A stretch of DNA of 45,191 nucleotides from an uncultured Ruminiclostridium sp. (GTDB taxonomy: Bacteria; Bacillota; Clostridia; Oscillospirales; Ruminococcaceae): NCBI GenBank assembly GCA_905235805.1, contig CAJOMV010000024.1, forward strand, positions 1-45,191, read 5' to 3'. Below the pieces are notes generated by a model that saw only the letters and a program-made list of their open reading frames with translations, did no database searches and was not told the DNA's origin. The translations under genes and the position numbers were made by a program. The number at the start of each line of letters is the position of its first letter. The first letter of the stretch is position 1. Below are positions 7,162 to 16,039 of this stretch, piece after piece.

Positions 7162-9210
7162 ATGAGCAGATCATTCAGCATTTTCATTACCATAGTATTC
7201 GTGATACTGGCAGGGCTGCTGGTATATTTCGCCCCTCTGTACAGCGCGGATCAGGTGATCACCGACACAATATACACCCGTTTCAGCGGTACAGACAAGC
7301 GGATAGTCATAATCGGCATCGACGAGGAAACTCTGACAGAGTACGGCAATTTCAACCTCTGGTCGCGTGAGAAGCTCGCAGAGCTGTTGGAGCGGCTGTA
7401 CGAGGATCCCGCGAACCGACCCGCCGTTGTGGGACTGGACCTTATACTCGCGGACAGATCCGACCCGGAGACAGATGAGCGCCTTGCGGAAGCCGCGGGA
7501 AAAGCCGACGGTTATATCGTAGTCGGCACGAACATAGTGTACAGGGGCAGAGTGGAGGTAGGCAGCGACGGTGAGATGTACTACAATACCGACCATATCG
7601 ACCACATAGAGCAGCCCTATGCGGCGCTCGGGCAGACAGTCGTTCCCGGCTTCACGAACAAGATCATAGCAAGCGACGGCTACATACGGTACGCGATAAA
7701 TTCCGTGAATTACACGGAGGGCGGTGCCGCCGGGACGCAGGACAGCTTCGCGTTCGCGGTGTATAAGCTGTGGTGCGCGGCAAGCGGCGAGACGGTGAGG
7801 GCACCCGCCGTCAATTCCCGCGGGCAGTTCCAGTTCTCCTATTCGGGAACGACAGGCGAGTTTTCGGAGCTGTCGCTTGAGGCAGTTCTCTCGGGCAAGA
7901 TACCCGCTTCCGCGTTCAGGGACGCGATAGTGCTTGTGGGTGCGTACGCTCCCGGCTTTCAGGACGCGTACCAGCCCGCCTCCGACAGAGGAGACTCCAT
8001 GTACGGCGTGGAGATACACGCCAATATAATACAGGCTTATATGCAGGGAAAAACCATGGTCGTGGCGAACAGGCTCGTAATGGCTGCCGTTACCGCCGCG
8101 CTTGTCCTCGCGCTGATGCTTGCGGGGAGAAGGCTGCGGCTCCCGCTGTTCGCGGCGGGGTCGGCAGGCTTCGCGGTGCTGTACCTTATCGCGGGAATGG
8201 TGCTTGCGGCGAACGGGCTCGTCATACCGTGCGTCTATATTCTGATAATGGTGGTCCTGGCTGACCTGTACTTCCTTATCGACGACCACCAGCGAGAGCT
8301 GAAAAAGCAGATGTGGAGCTTTACGGAGGCTATGGCTGCGGCGATAGATGAAAGGACTCCGTACAACGCGAGCCATACAAGGAATGTCGCGAAATACTGC
8401 GGCATGGTCGCCGACCACATAAACAAGCTGCACCGCAGGGGCAAGGAAAAGGAGCATTTCTCCGAGAGAAGAAAGGAGCAGCTCGTTATGGGCGCGCTGC
8501 TTCATGACATAGGCAAGATAGCGGTTCCGCTGTCGGTCATGAACAAGGCTACCCGCCTTGACGGCAGGGAAGAGGAGATCAAAAGGCGGCTCGGGACCAT
8601 ACGTCTGCGGGCGGAGATAATGAAGCTGAAGGGCGAGCGTGACGAGGCATGGTTCGGAGATGTCTGCGAAAGGACGGAGAGAGCCTCCGCGATCATAGAC
8701 AAGGTGAACGCCGCCGGCTTTCTGCAGGACGATGTGCTCAAGGAGCTCGGCGAGGTGCTGGAGTATGAGTTCGAGGGAGAGCCCTTCTTCACCGACAGCG
8801 AGAAGGAGTGCCTGCGCATACGCAAGGGTACCCTCACCGACAGCGAAAGAAAGATAATGGAGAGCCATGTCTCCATAACCAAGAATATCCTGTCAAAGGT
8901 TTATTTCAACAGCTATTTCAGGAACTCGCCCATATACGCGGGTCAGCACCACGAAAGCCTTGACGGGAGCGGATATCCCGACGGGCTGACGGCGGAGGTG
9001 CTATCGACGGAATCCCGTATCATGACCGTGTGTGATATCTGCGACGCGCTTCTCGCTACCGACAGACCGTACAAAAAGCCGCTGCCATTCGAGAAGGCGT
9101 TCGCGATAATGAGGGATATGGTAGCCAAGGGAACCATCGACGGGAAATATGTGGAATATCTGTATGAGTGCCTTAAACCCTCCGCGGAAGGCAGTGAAAA
9201 GCAACAATAA
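7162..9210 (+). CDS. CHASE2-HD-GYP receptor, likely c-di-GMP phosphodiesterase
   Basis: A 682-residue membrane receptor preceded by AAGGTGG. A membrane helix at about residues 5-27 leads into an extracellular CHASE2 sensor (about 30-285; DKRIVIIGIDEETLTEYG and VVGLDLILAD are typical). Further helices at about 299-372 follow, then a cytoplasmic HD-GYP domain. HDIGK is at 448-452 and HHESLDGSGYPDGL at 596-609, so the metal ligands and GYP signature are intact. HD-GYP domains usually hydrolyse cyclic di-GMP, which is the inferred activity. About 110 residues, partly charged, separate HDIGK from the next conserved region, longer than in minimal HD-GYP domains. The FecR-domain gene begins 27 bases downstream, suggesting a shared sensing pathway. 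Confidence 0.92.
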   Translation: MSRSFSIFITIVFVILAGLLVYFAPLYSADQVITDTIYTRFSGTDKRIVIIGIDEETLTEYGNFNLWSREKLAELLERLYEDPANRPAVVGLDLILADRSDPETDERLAEAAGKADGYIVVGTNIVYRGRVEVGSDGEMYYNTDHIDHIEQPYAALGQTVVPGFTNKIIASDGYIRYAINSVNYTEGGAAGTQDSFAFAVYKLWCAASGETVRAPAVNSRGQFQFSYSGTTGEFSELSLEAVLSGKIPASAFRDAIVLVGAYAPGFQDAYQPASDRGDSMYGVEIHANIIQAYMQGKTMVVANRLVMAAVTAALVLALMLAGRRLRLPLFAAGSAGFAVLYLIAGMVLAANGLVIPCVYILIMVVLADLYFLIDDHQRELKKQMWSFTEAMAAAIDERTPYNASHTRNVAKYCGMVADHINKLHRRGKEKEHFSERRKEQLVMGALLHDIGKIAVPLSVMNKATRLDGREEEIKRRLGTIRLRAEIMKLKGERDEAWFGDVCERTERASAIIDKVNAAGFLQDDVLKELGEVLEYEFEGEPFFTDSEKECLRIRKGTLTDSERKIMESHVSITKNILSKVYFNSYFRNSPIYAGQHHESLDGSGYPDGLTAEVLSTESRIMTVCDICDALLATDRPYKKPLPFEKAFAIMRDMVAKGTIDGKYVEYLYECLKPSAEGSEKQQ

Positions 9211-9237
9211 GCCTATGCTCTACAGAAAGGAAATATA

Positions 9238-11259
9238 ATGGGAAATAAAGGCTTTCTTGAAACAGCAAAGGGAAAGATAATAACAGCAGTCGTCGGGGTC
9301 GCCGCCGTGGCGGGCATCGTGACGGCTGTGCTGCTGATGAACGGGAACACCTACCGCAGCATCATCGCCAAGGATGTCAGCGGCACGGTCAATGTCACGG
9401 GCGAGTACAACAACGGACAGGCGTACCCGGGCGAAAGACTTTACGGCGGCGATGAGGTCAGCGTCATGGACGAGTCCTCGCTCACCATGCTCATGGATAA
9501 CGACAAGTACCTTTTCGCCGAAGCCAATACTCACTTTCTGCTCCGGGCTGACCAGTCGGACAGCTCCAGCAGGATAAGGATAATACTCGACAAGGGCTCT
9601 GAGCTCAACGAGCTCAGATCCAGCCTCGGCGCGGGCGATTCATACGATGTTGATACCCCGAATTCCACCATGTCCGTCAGAGGAACGAAATTCAACGTGA
9701 CAGTCTATACAGAGGGCGACACGGTCTATACGCTCCTTGAGGTGAGCGAGGGAGTGGTGCTCGCGCAGCTTCGGACGCTTGACGGTACATATACTGGCAC
9801 CGAGAGGAAGTTCTTCGCGGGTGAGAGTGTGCTTATCAGGGGAGGCAGAGACTTCTCGGAGTTCGTCTCCGACGATGCCGGGGAGACGGTGAGACGTCTC
9901 GACCTGTCTTCGCTCCCGCCGAACGGCACCGACAGGCTTATAGCGCTGCTGCGCCGGGAAACGGGATCAGCCGCTCCGCCGGCAGGGAATGAGGGCGGCG
10001 ATGTGATCGACACCACCGCCGAAGCCCCCATTGACGGGGAGCCCGCGGAAAGCAATACAGACGCGGCACAGGGCGGTGCCGGAGGCTGGTGGGGCGCAGG
10101 CGAGGGAACTACCGCCATGGTCGGAGACCCTTACCTCGGCATCACCCGCAGGACAGAAAAGACCTCCGCGGGCACCGCGGCTTTGTCGGGCGCTCCTGCC
10201 GCCGGGACAGCGGGCACGACAAGCCCTGTTCCCGACGCGGGCGCTGTTACGGCGGAATTCACGTCTGACGGCTCTGCCGAGACCACCTCTCCGCCGTTAG
10301 CTTCCGCGGACAGGACTTCTGCCGCTTCGGGAACGACCGCAAGCGGTACCGCTGCCGTCCCGGAAACGTCCGCCGCTTCCGGCACCGCGGCCACAACGAC
10401 CGCTAAGACAGCAGAGAATGGCACCGCACTGACAGCGGCAGACCACACGCACCGTTTCGGGGCATGGCAGGTCACGTTAGCCGCGACCTGCACCGAAAGG
10501 GGAACACAGCAGCGGGTATGTGAGATATGCGGATATGTGGAGGTCAATTCTATGGCAGCCACCGGTCATAAGTACGGAACATGGACGGTGACAAAGGCTG
10601 TCACCTGCGAGACCGACGGCACAGAGACCCGTACCTGCACAGTCTGCGGCAGCAAGCAGGAAAACACTGTTGCCGCGACGGGACACAGCTACGGTGAATG
10701 GACAGTATCAAAGGCAGCAGCCTGCGAGACCGACGGCACAGAGACCCGCACCTGCTCGAAGTGCGGCAACACTGAAGAGCGCACTCTAAAGGCAACAGGA
10801 CACAGCTACGGTGAATGGACAGTATCAAAGGCGGCAGCCTGCGAGACCGACGGCACAGAGACCCGCACCTGCACAAAGTGCGGCAATACCGAAGAGCGCA
10901 CGATCAAGGCGACTGGACATAAGTACGGAGCGTGGACTGTAACTAAGGCTCCGGGCTGCGAGACGACAGGCACCGAGACCCAGACCTGCTCGGTATGCGG
11001 CAAGACAGCCGACAGGACAATTGACGCGACGGGTCATAATTATGTCAGGGGAGAATACAACGCGAATATGGGCGGATATATATGGACGTGCTCAAACTGT
11101 GGAGACACATATATCGAACCCGCGGCAGACCCGAATCAGACGGCTGCCGGCTCGGACTCCGGTAATTCAAATGACCCCACAAGAAATACCTCCCGCCCGG
11201 CTGATGCTGATGTCAGTGAGATGACCCCGAAGCACTATCGCAGGAACGGGGAACGATAA
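9238..11259 (+). CDS. FecR-domain surface protein with cysteine-pair repeats
   Basis: A 673-residue protein with an N-terminal membrane anchor (about residues 13-35), so most of it should lie outside the cell. A FecR domain spans about 45-200, including DSYDVDTPNSTMSVRGTKFN. A low-complexity linker rich in Ala, Thr, Ser, Gly and Pro runs from about 240 to 400. Five tandem 39-residue repeats follow (DNA 10453-11037), each with one Cys, then a CxxC pair, and ending in ATGH, plus a partial sixth copy. Repeats of this type are common in surface proteins of gut Firmicutes; the Cys pattern could bind metal or form disulfides. FecR domains often sit next to CHASE2 receptors, supporting a functional link with the upstream gene. 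The ligand is unknown. Confidence 0.88.
   Translation: MGNKGFLETAKGKIITAVVGVAAVAGIVTAVLLMNGNTYRSIIAKDVSGTVNVTGEYNNGQAYPGERLYGGDEVSVMDESSLTMLMDNDKYLFAEANTHFLLRADQSDSSSRIRIILDKGSELNELRSSLGAGDSYDVDTPNSTMSVRGTKFNVTVYTEGDTVYTLLEVSEGVVLAQLRTLDGTYTGTERKFFAGESVLIRGGRDFSEFVSDDAGETVRRLDLSSLPPNGTDRLIALLRRETGSAAPPAGNEGGDVIDTTAEAPIDGEPAESNTDAAQGGAGGWWGAGEGTTAMVGDPYLGITRRTEKTSAGTAALSGAPAAGTAGTTSPVPDAGAVTAEFTSDGSAETTSPPLASADRTSAASGTTASGTAAVPETSAASGTAATTTAKTAENGTALTAADHTHRFGAWQVTLAATCTERGTQQRVCEICGYVEVNSMAATGHKYGTWTVTKAVTCETDGTETRTCTVCGSKQENTVAATGHSYGEWTVSKAAACETDGTETRTCSKCGNTEERTLKATGHSYGEWTVSKAAACETDGTETRTCTKCGNTEERTIKATGHKYGAWTVTKAPGCETTGTETQTCSVCGKTADRTIDATGHNYVRGEYNANMGGYIWTCSNCGDTYIEPAADPNQTAAGSDSGNSNDPTRNTSRPADADVSEMTPKHYRRNGER
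10453..11037 (+). repeat. Five tandem 117-bp coding repeats
   Basis: Units begin at 10453, 10570, 10687, 10804 and 10921, each 39 codons; a degenerate sixth starts at 11038. Units three and four differ at about 11 of 117 positions by eye, and by only one base in their first 70 or so, so they arose by a recent duplication or conversion. Confidence 0.95.
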
Positions 11260-11263
11260 ATAA

Positions 11264-11300
11264 AAAAGCCTGTCACTTCGCACTGAAATGACAGGCTTTT
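11264..11300. terminator. Bidirectional terminator, GCCTGTCA hairpin family copy 1
   Basis: AAAAGCCTGTCACTTC (11264-11279) pairs with GAAATGACAGGCTTTT (11285-11300), with one C-A mismatch and a 5-base loop. It lies between the convergent FecR and PAP2 genes and has T-runs in both directions, so it can serve both. Confidence 0.9.
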
Positions 11301-11306
11301 GCTGTC

Positions 11307-12212
11307 TTATTCACCGGACAGTCTTTGCTGAACAAAGAGGCTCGCGAGTGAGAGCAGAACTCCGATGAGACCTCCCGCTGACACGTCCGACAGATAATGC
11401 GCTCCGAGCACCATGCGTGTGAACATCACAAGCATTCCGAACAGCAGTCCCGCCGCCATAAGGACGTTATCCTTGCCCTTGAGCTTCGGGAACAGCAGTG
11501 ACAGCGCGGGGAGTATGTATATGCAGGATATCGACAGAATGCTGTGACCGCTCGGGAACGAGCGCAGGTCGGTGTTTTCGAGCCCGTAGGCGGCGATGAA
11601 GTCCCCCGCACCCTCAAAGCGCGTGTACCAAGGTATGAAGCCTATCCCCTCCAGTCCCCGTACCACGATGCGGTAGCGGGGGCGGCAGAATATCTGCTTG
11701 ACGACCTCCATAGTCACAAAAGCTATGAGTATCATTATCAGCAGACCGATAAGCTGTCTCACGAGCTGCTTGTCTCCGCTTTTACGCGCCATTATGTAAC
11801 CAAGCGGGAACAGCGGATATACCAGCACCACCGACATGACCAGTATCACAGGGTAGTTCATGTTAAGAGCGGGGAACAGCTCCCCGAGGCAGTCCACGGA
11901 GCAGAGTGCCGCGGCTCCCGCAAAGCCCGAATCCAGCGCTAAGTCCGCACACAGGATACACAGTAGCACCTTCACGGGCTTGCTGTTCCCCGAGTGTATC
12001 GCCCGCTCGTACAGCGCTCCGAGAAACAGTACTACAGCTCCGAAGAACGGGTACAGCCCTACCGTAATGACCGCAGTCGCCGCGGGCTGCATCGGGTTGT
12101 ACAGAGCTTCCGCGAGCCGCAGGTCGTCGAAAGTCCCGACAAACAGCAGAACTCCGAAAAACAATGCCGCCATGATATGAAAGAACACGGTTCGTGTCAA
12201 TGTCTTGTCCAT
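11307..12212 (-). CDS. PAP2-family membrane phosphatase
   Basis: A 301-residue polytopic membrane protein with about seven or eight hydrophobic helices and GGAGGAA before the start codon. The PAP2 acid phosphatase motifs are present in order: KQIFCRPRYR (motif 1), FPSGHS (motif 2) and TRMVLGAHYLSD (motif 3), with the catalytic histidines of motifs 2 and 3 intact. Substrates in this superfamily include undecaprenyl pyrophosphate, phosphatidic acid and phosphatidylglycerophosphate, and the sequence alone does not decide between them. It is transcribed alone from a promoter back-to-back with that of bioB. Confidence 0.9.
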   Translation of the reverse strand: MDKTLTRTVFFHIMAALFFGVLLFVGTFDDLRLAEALYNPMQPAATAVITVGLYPFFGAVVLFLGALYERAIHSGNSKPVKVLLCILCADLALDSGFAGAAALCSVDCLGELFPALNMNYPVILVMSVVLVYPLFPLGYIMARKSGDKQLVRQLIGLLIMILIAFVTMEVVKQIFCRPRYRIVVRGLEGIGFIPWYTRFEGAGDFIAAYGLENTDLRSFPSGHSILSISCIYILPALSLLFPKLKGKDNVLMAAGLLFGMLVMFTRMVLGAHYLSDVSAGGLIGVLLSLASLFVQQRLSGE

Positions 12213-12235
12213 AGCTTATTCCTCCGACAGCAGAT

Positions 12236-12264
12236 ATTATATCACAAATACAAAGTTTTGTAAA
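12236..12264 (-). promoter_or_regulatory. Sigma-A promoter of PAP2 gene
   Basis: On the minus strand: TTTACA (12264-12259), 17-base spacer, TATAAT (12241-12236). Its -35 box lies only seven bases from the -35 box of the divergent bioB promoter. Confidence 0.78.
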
Positions 12265-12281
12265 GACGGCATTGACAAAAC
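12255..12281. promoter_or_regulatory. Candidate shared operator between PAP2 and bioB
   Basis: GTTTTGT (12255-12261) and ACAAAAC (12275-12281) form an inverted repeat with a 13-base spacer that covers both divergent -35 boxes. It loosely recalls a biotin-repressor (BirA) site but does not match the usual TTGTTAACC-type arms, so the regulator is left open. Confidence 0.4.
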
Positions 12282-12300
12282 GTGCGCAAAGTGGTATGAT
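12272..12300 (+). promoter_or_regulatory. Sigma-A promoter of bioB
   Basis: Consensus TTGACA at 12272-12277, 17-base spacer, TATGAT at 12295-12300. The start codon follows about 35 bases downstream. Confidence 0.85.
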
Positions 12301-12334
12301 ATATCGGTAAAACCATGTTAAGGAGCCAAAACCT

Positions 12335-13300
12335 ATGGATATAGAAGCTATCGCAAACGAACAGCATTACATAACAAGGGAAGAAGCCTGCAAGCTCCTC
12401 TCCCTCCCCGACGACAGGCTCGGAGAGCTGATAGATGCCGCAAACAAGCTCCGCCTGAAATACAAGGGCAGGAAGGTCAGCATACAGCTCCTCACCAACG
12501 TCCGCAGCGGCGGCTGCTCGCAGGACTGCGCCTACTGTGCCCAGTCCTGCAGGTCGGAGGCGGATATCGAGAAGTACCGTTTCGTACAGGACGAGAAGCT
12601 CTACGGAGATGACAAGCTCGTAGGTGAGAAGCATCTTGCGCGGCACTGCATAGGACTGAGCGGCATACGGTTCAGCGATGAGGAGATAGACGAGCTTGCC
12701 GCGAAGATCCGCAGAATGAAGGAGAACGGCACCCATATCTGCTGCTCGATAGGCTTTCTCACGGAGCAGCAGGCAAGAAAGCTCCGTGAAGCGGGACTCG
12801 ACCGCATAAATCACAACCTCAACAGCAGCCGCCGGTTTTATCCCAATATCTGCTCCACCCATACCTACGAACAGCGTATCGAGAATATAAGAATGCTCAA
12901 ACGTCTCGGATTTGAGCTTTGCTGCGGCGGCATCGTCGGCATGGGTGAGGAGCCCGCCGATATAGCCGATATGCTTCTCGACGTGCGGGAGATAGCTCCC
13001 AAGTCCGTTCCCGTGAACTTCCTCCTGCCCATAAAGGGCACCCGCCTTGCCGACCGTGATGTATCTAACCTGACGTACGAGTACTGCATGAAGGTGCTCT
13101 GCCTCGCCCGTCTCATGGTGCCGCAAGCCGATGTGCGCTGTGCTGCCGGGCGTGAGGTGTACTTCAAGGGGCATGAGGCAGAGCTCCTTGCGGTAGTGGA
13201 TTCCGTCTTTGCCGCAGGCTACCTCACCGCCGGCGGTCAGAGCGTGGAGGACACCATACAGCTCATACGTCAGTTAGGCTATGAGCCGGAGTCCGATTAA
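12335..13300 (+). CDS. bioB: Biotin synthase
   Basis: A 321-residue radical SAM enzyme that would insert sulfur into dethiobiotin in the last step of biotin synthesis. AAGGAG precedes the ATG. The SAM cluster motif is CSQDCAYC (Cys 61, 65, 68). Candidates for the auxiliary 2Fe-2S ligands are also present: a Cys in RHCIGLSG, one in HICCSIGF, one in FELCCGGIVGMGE, and the Arg in DVRCAAGRE. NHNLNSS replaces the usual NHNLDTS. No other biotin genes are nearby, so dethiobiotin must come from elsewhere in the genome or from uptake. A related radical SAM enzyme of different specificity is the main alternative, but the complete ligand set favours BioB. Confidence 0.86.
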   Translation: MDIEAIANEQHYITREEACKLLSLPDDRLGELIDAANKLRLKYKGRKVSIQLLTNVRSGGCSQDCAYCAQSCRSEADIEKYRFVQDEKLYGDDKLVGEKHLARHCIGLSGIRFSDEEIDELAAKIRRMKENGTHICCSIGFLTEQQARKLREAGLDRINHNLNSSRRFYPNICSTHTYEQRIENIRMLKRLGFELCCGGIVGMGEEPADIADMLLDVREIAPKSVPVNFLLPIKGTRLADRDVSNLTYEYCMKVLCLARLMVPQADVRCAAGREVYFKGHEAELLAVVDSVFAAGYLTAGGQSVEDTIQLIRQLGYEPESD

Positions 13301-13632
13301 ATCGCTTGCGCTCGAGCCAGCGGCTGGCGCCGCCCGGGGGAAAGGGGAAGAGGAAGGGCACCCCATTTCTCTGAGAGAAATGAGGTTCCCTCCCTCTCCC
13401 CCTCTCCCCCAGACCCCTACTCCCTCTCTCCCACCCTCCTGAAAGAGCAATTGCTTCGCGTGTCAATGGGGCAGTTTGTGCGCCTTTACAGAAATTAATT
13501 AAGCCTGTCATTTCGCACTGAAATGACAGGCTTTCTGTATTCTTTTATGTCGTCAGGCGCAGGTACTGTCGGGGTGCGCACGAAGCGATCCGCCTTTCCT
13601 CACACTCTGCCTCATTTCCCGGGTATCGGGTT
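13301..13632. repeat. Intergenic repeat region after bioB
   Basis: This 332-base gap has no credible gene. It starts with a GC-rich block (about 13308-13347) that is the reverse complement of a block at 215-254. A small hairpin CATTTCTC-tga-GAGAAATG (13364-13382) and a C/T-rich tract with ggttccctccct and cccccagacccct follow, resembling the repeat at the right window edge. A perfect terminator hairpin is at 13501-13533. A tail at about 13559-13590 (gcaggtactgtc) resembles sequence after the third hairpin copy at 42842. Confidence 0.65.
13501..13533. terminator. Bidirectional terminator, GCCTGTCA hairpin family copy 2
   Basis: AAGCCTGTCATTTC (13501-13514) pairs perfectly over 14 bases with GAAATGACAGGCTT (13520-13533), loop GCACT. 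It lies between the convergent bioB and VWA genes. Confidence 0.85.
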
Positions 13633-15909
13633 TCAATGCAGCTCGGTGAGCCAGCAGGAGAGGGAGACGGACTTATTGTCCCACTTAGCGGTATAGCTGA
13701 AATCGTCCTTCCCGGAGGCGGTATACTCGAGGGTACGGTTCATTACGACAGTGGAGGAGGATTCGGCATTCACGTCGTATATCTTGATCCTGAAGATATT
13801 GGGGTCATCGAGGTCACGGCGCAGCGCAGTGAGCAGCACGATCCTGCTGAAGCAGCTCCCGTCGTCCTCCGCCCAGTACATTTTTGTGACGATAGGGGTA
13901 CCGGTGGCGAGAATGCTCTTGATACGGTTGAGATCCTTCTCACTGTTGACGGAGAAGCTTGTGCCGGTATCGCGGAGAGCATTGTAGCAGTGAATGGCGC
14001 GGAGGATAGCGTAGTCGTTCTCGCTGTACGCGGTGCGTATAGTGCTGACCGTATGGTCTGGCACGAGGATCTCCGCCTTCTTCCAGCCCGCGCCGGGCTC
14101 ATCGTAGTCGAGATTTATCTTTGCCCAGCCCTTCTGCTGCGAATCGGCAGCGTCCTCGCTCTTTACCTTGAGGGTCTCACCGCTGCTGAGGAAGTTCAGG
14201 TAATTCTCCGGTTTCATCCACGGAGTCTGCATTGTCTGGAGTATCACCTTGCGAAGCGGCTCGGTGAGGGATATGGTTGAGCCCTCGAAGCTGAACGAGT
14301 GCTTGTCGGCGCCTTCGTAGGAATTGGGAACGCTGTTGCGGAACCAGTCTCTCGCGAGCATTATCATACCGAAATCGAGAGTGCCGCTTTCCTTCGACTT
14401 GAAGTTATTGAAGCTGTAACCGTTCATATCCGGGTCGAAGCCGGTATCGTAGAGGGTGTAGCTGTCGGGAACGCCGTCGAAGTCATCGTCCACGATATCA
14501 TCGTCCATTGAGGCTATCATGGTGGAGTAGAGACCCTCGAGGATATTAGCCTCGCTTATGGGGTAGTACTGCCCGCCGGTGCTGGACGCTATGCTGCGGA
14601 GAAGGTCGCGGTCTATGTTCTCGCCGAGGCTGACAGTCATTATCGTGACATTCTTTGCTTTGGCGAGGGATACGATGTCGGGGAGGGTATAGCCTGCCGC
14701 GTCGGTGGAAATGCCGTCTGTGAGCAGGACGATCACGTTGCGCTCGCTCTGCGTCGCTTCACCGAAGCCCTCCAGACCGAGCATGAGCGCTCTTTCCACG
14801 GAGGTTCCGTCAAAGCCCGCCCCGAGGCTGCGAATGGATTGTACCGCGGTGACGACATGGGACTTGTCGTTGTCAAATTCGCAGAGTGTCTTGAAATCAT
14901 AGGTGAACGCGGATATCGAGAACTTTACGGTATTGTCGAGGGCGGTGACGAAGTTCTGTGCGAAGGAAAGGCGCTTGAAGTCCACGTCATTCTCCTCGGA
15001 GGAGGGGAGAACGGACTTGGGGTACATCGAGCCTGAGTTGTCTATCAGTATGGAAATGTTCATCTGCCCGCTCTGATATGCCTCCGCAGCCTTGTGAATG
15101 ACCCGCTTCGAGCCGAGCAGAAATACGCCGTCCTCACCGAAGAGCTCGCAGATAACGGTATGCTCGTCGGTATTGACAACGCCGCTGACCTCGTAGTAGG
15201 ATTTGGAATACGGGTCGAACTTGAAGATACGCATATCCTCGGAGGTAATTCCCGCGACCTGCGCGAAATCGGGGTCATAGTCCATTTTCAGCAGGCTCTT
15301 CTCGAAGCCGCCGTCGCAGTGCAGCTCATAGGGCGCCGTCATGACGCCGGCATTCGCCGCCACGGAGTTGAGGGAGAGCTTATCGACGGTCGCGCCGAAG
15401 ATATTGGCGAGTCCCGTCAGTGTGACAGAGCCCTCGTCGAAGGTTATCTCACGGGTGAACGTTCTCTCCGCGTCCTTGGTGTGACCGTCGGAGATGAGGG
15501 AGAGCGGGTCAAGCCCCGCGCGCACCTCGATACCGTCCTTTATGCCGTCGCCGTCGGAGTCGGCATTGTTCGGGTCGGTGCCGCAGAGCAGCTCCGCGCT
15601 GTCGGTGAGACCGTCGCCGTCGGTATCTGCGGAGATGAGGGAGGTCTTGCCTGCGGTCTCATCGGCGTTCGTAATGCCGTCCGCGTCGTAGTCCGCATCA
15701 CCGTCGATAGACTCGACGGTATTGTATGTGGTGGGATAGTATCTGTTGAAATTATATTTCAGCGCAGCCACACGGTTATCCTCGTTCGCTTTTACGGCGA
15801 GATAGCCGAGAATGCCGATAGCGGCGGCAGCAGCGCCGGCAGCCGCTATGATGACAGGCTTTGCCTTGGAGGTATCGACCGCGGGAGCCGAATATCTTCT
15901 GTTTGCCAT
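13633..15909 (-). CDS. VWA-domain surface protein with thrombospondin type-3 repeats
   Basis: I place the start at 15909 (protein begins [10 protein letters not shown]), downstream of AAAGGAAAG; the open frame extends upstream into the promoter. The 758-residue protein has one membrane helix near residues 16-38, then Asp-rich calcium-binding repeats at about 60-135 ([36 protein letters not shown]). A von Willebrand A domain follows at about 284-470 with an intact MIDAS motif DNSGS at 290-294. A further calcium-type segment [15 protein letters not shown] and an uncharacterised C-terminal region complete it. The layout predicts a membrane-anchored extracellular, metal-dependent adhesion or binding protein. 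There are no sortase or dockerin signals. The partner is unknown. Confidence 0.88.
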   Translation of the reverse strand: MANRRYSAPAVDTSKAKPVIIAAAGAAAAAIGILGYLAVKANEDNRVAALKYNFNRYYPTTYNTVESIDGDADYDADGITNADETAGKTSLISADTDGDGLTDSAELLCGTDPNNADSDGDGIKDGIEVRAGLDPLSLISDGHTKDAERTFTREITFDEGSVTLTGLANIFGATVDKLSLNSVAANAGVMTAPYELHCDGGFEKSLLKMDYDPDFAQVAGITSEDMRIFKFDPYSKSYYEVSGVVNTDEHTVICELFGEDGVFLLGSKRVIHKAAEAYQSGQMNISILIDNSGSMYPKSVLPSSEENDVDFKRLSFAQNFVTALDNTVKFSISAFTYDFKTLCEFDNDKSHVVTAVQSIRSLGAGFDGTSVERALMLGLEGFGEATQSERNVIVLLTDGISTDAAGYTLPDIVSLAKAKNVTIMTVSLGENIDRDLLRSIASSTGGQYYPISEANILEGLYSTMIASMDDDIVDDDFDGVPDSYTLYDTGFDPDMNGYSFNNFKSKESGTLDFGMIMLARDWFRNSVPNSYEGADKHSFSFEGSTISLTEPLRKVILQTMQTPWMKPENYLNFLSSGETLKVKSEDAADSQQKGWAKINLDYDEPGAGWKKAEILVPDHTVSTIRTAYSENDYAILRAIHCYNALRDTGTSFSVNSEKDLNRIKSILATGTPIVTKMYWAEDDGSCFSRIVLLTALRRDLDDPNIFRIKIYDVNAESSSTVVMNRTLEYTASGKDDFSYTAKWDNKSVSLSCWLTELH

Positions 15910-15966
15910 TGGGGGAATCTTTCCTTTCAGAACTCGTTTTCTGAATGATATCGGGTTAGTCTTTTT

Positions 15967-15995
15967 ATTATAGCATATTCGGGTATCACCGTCAA
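15967..15995 (-). promoter_or_regulatory. Sigma-A promoter of VWA gene
   Basis: On the minus strand: TTGACG (15995-15990), 17-base spacer, TATAAT (15972-15967). The start codon is at 15909. Confidence 0.82.
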
Positions 15996-16039
15996 CAAAA
16001 CCATTTATTTTCGGCAATAACGCCTATGATGTTTGTGAA

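Noticed and set aside
7171..8868. 565-codon minus-strand open frame opposite the CHASE2 gene
   Set aside because: Antisense shadow of a gene with intact CHASE2 and HD-GYP motifs.
10453..11037. Regular 117-base repeats considered as a CRISPR array
   Set aside because: The repeats are in frame, have no unique spacers and encode a Cys-repeat domain.
12255..12281. Firm call of a BirA operator
   Set aside because: The arms and spacing do not match the usual biotin-repressor site; kept only as an unassigned operator candidate.
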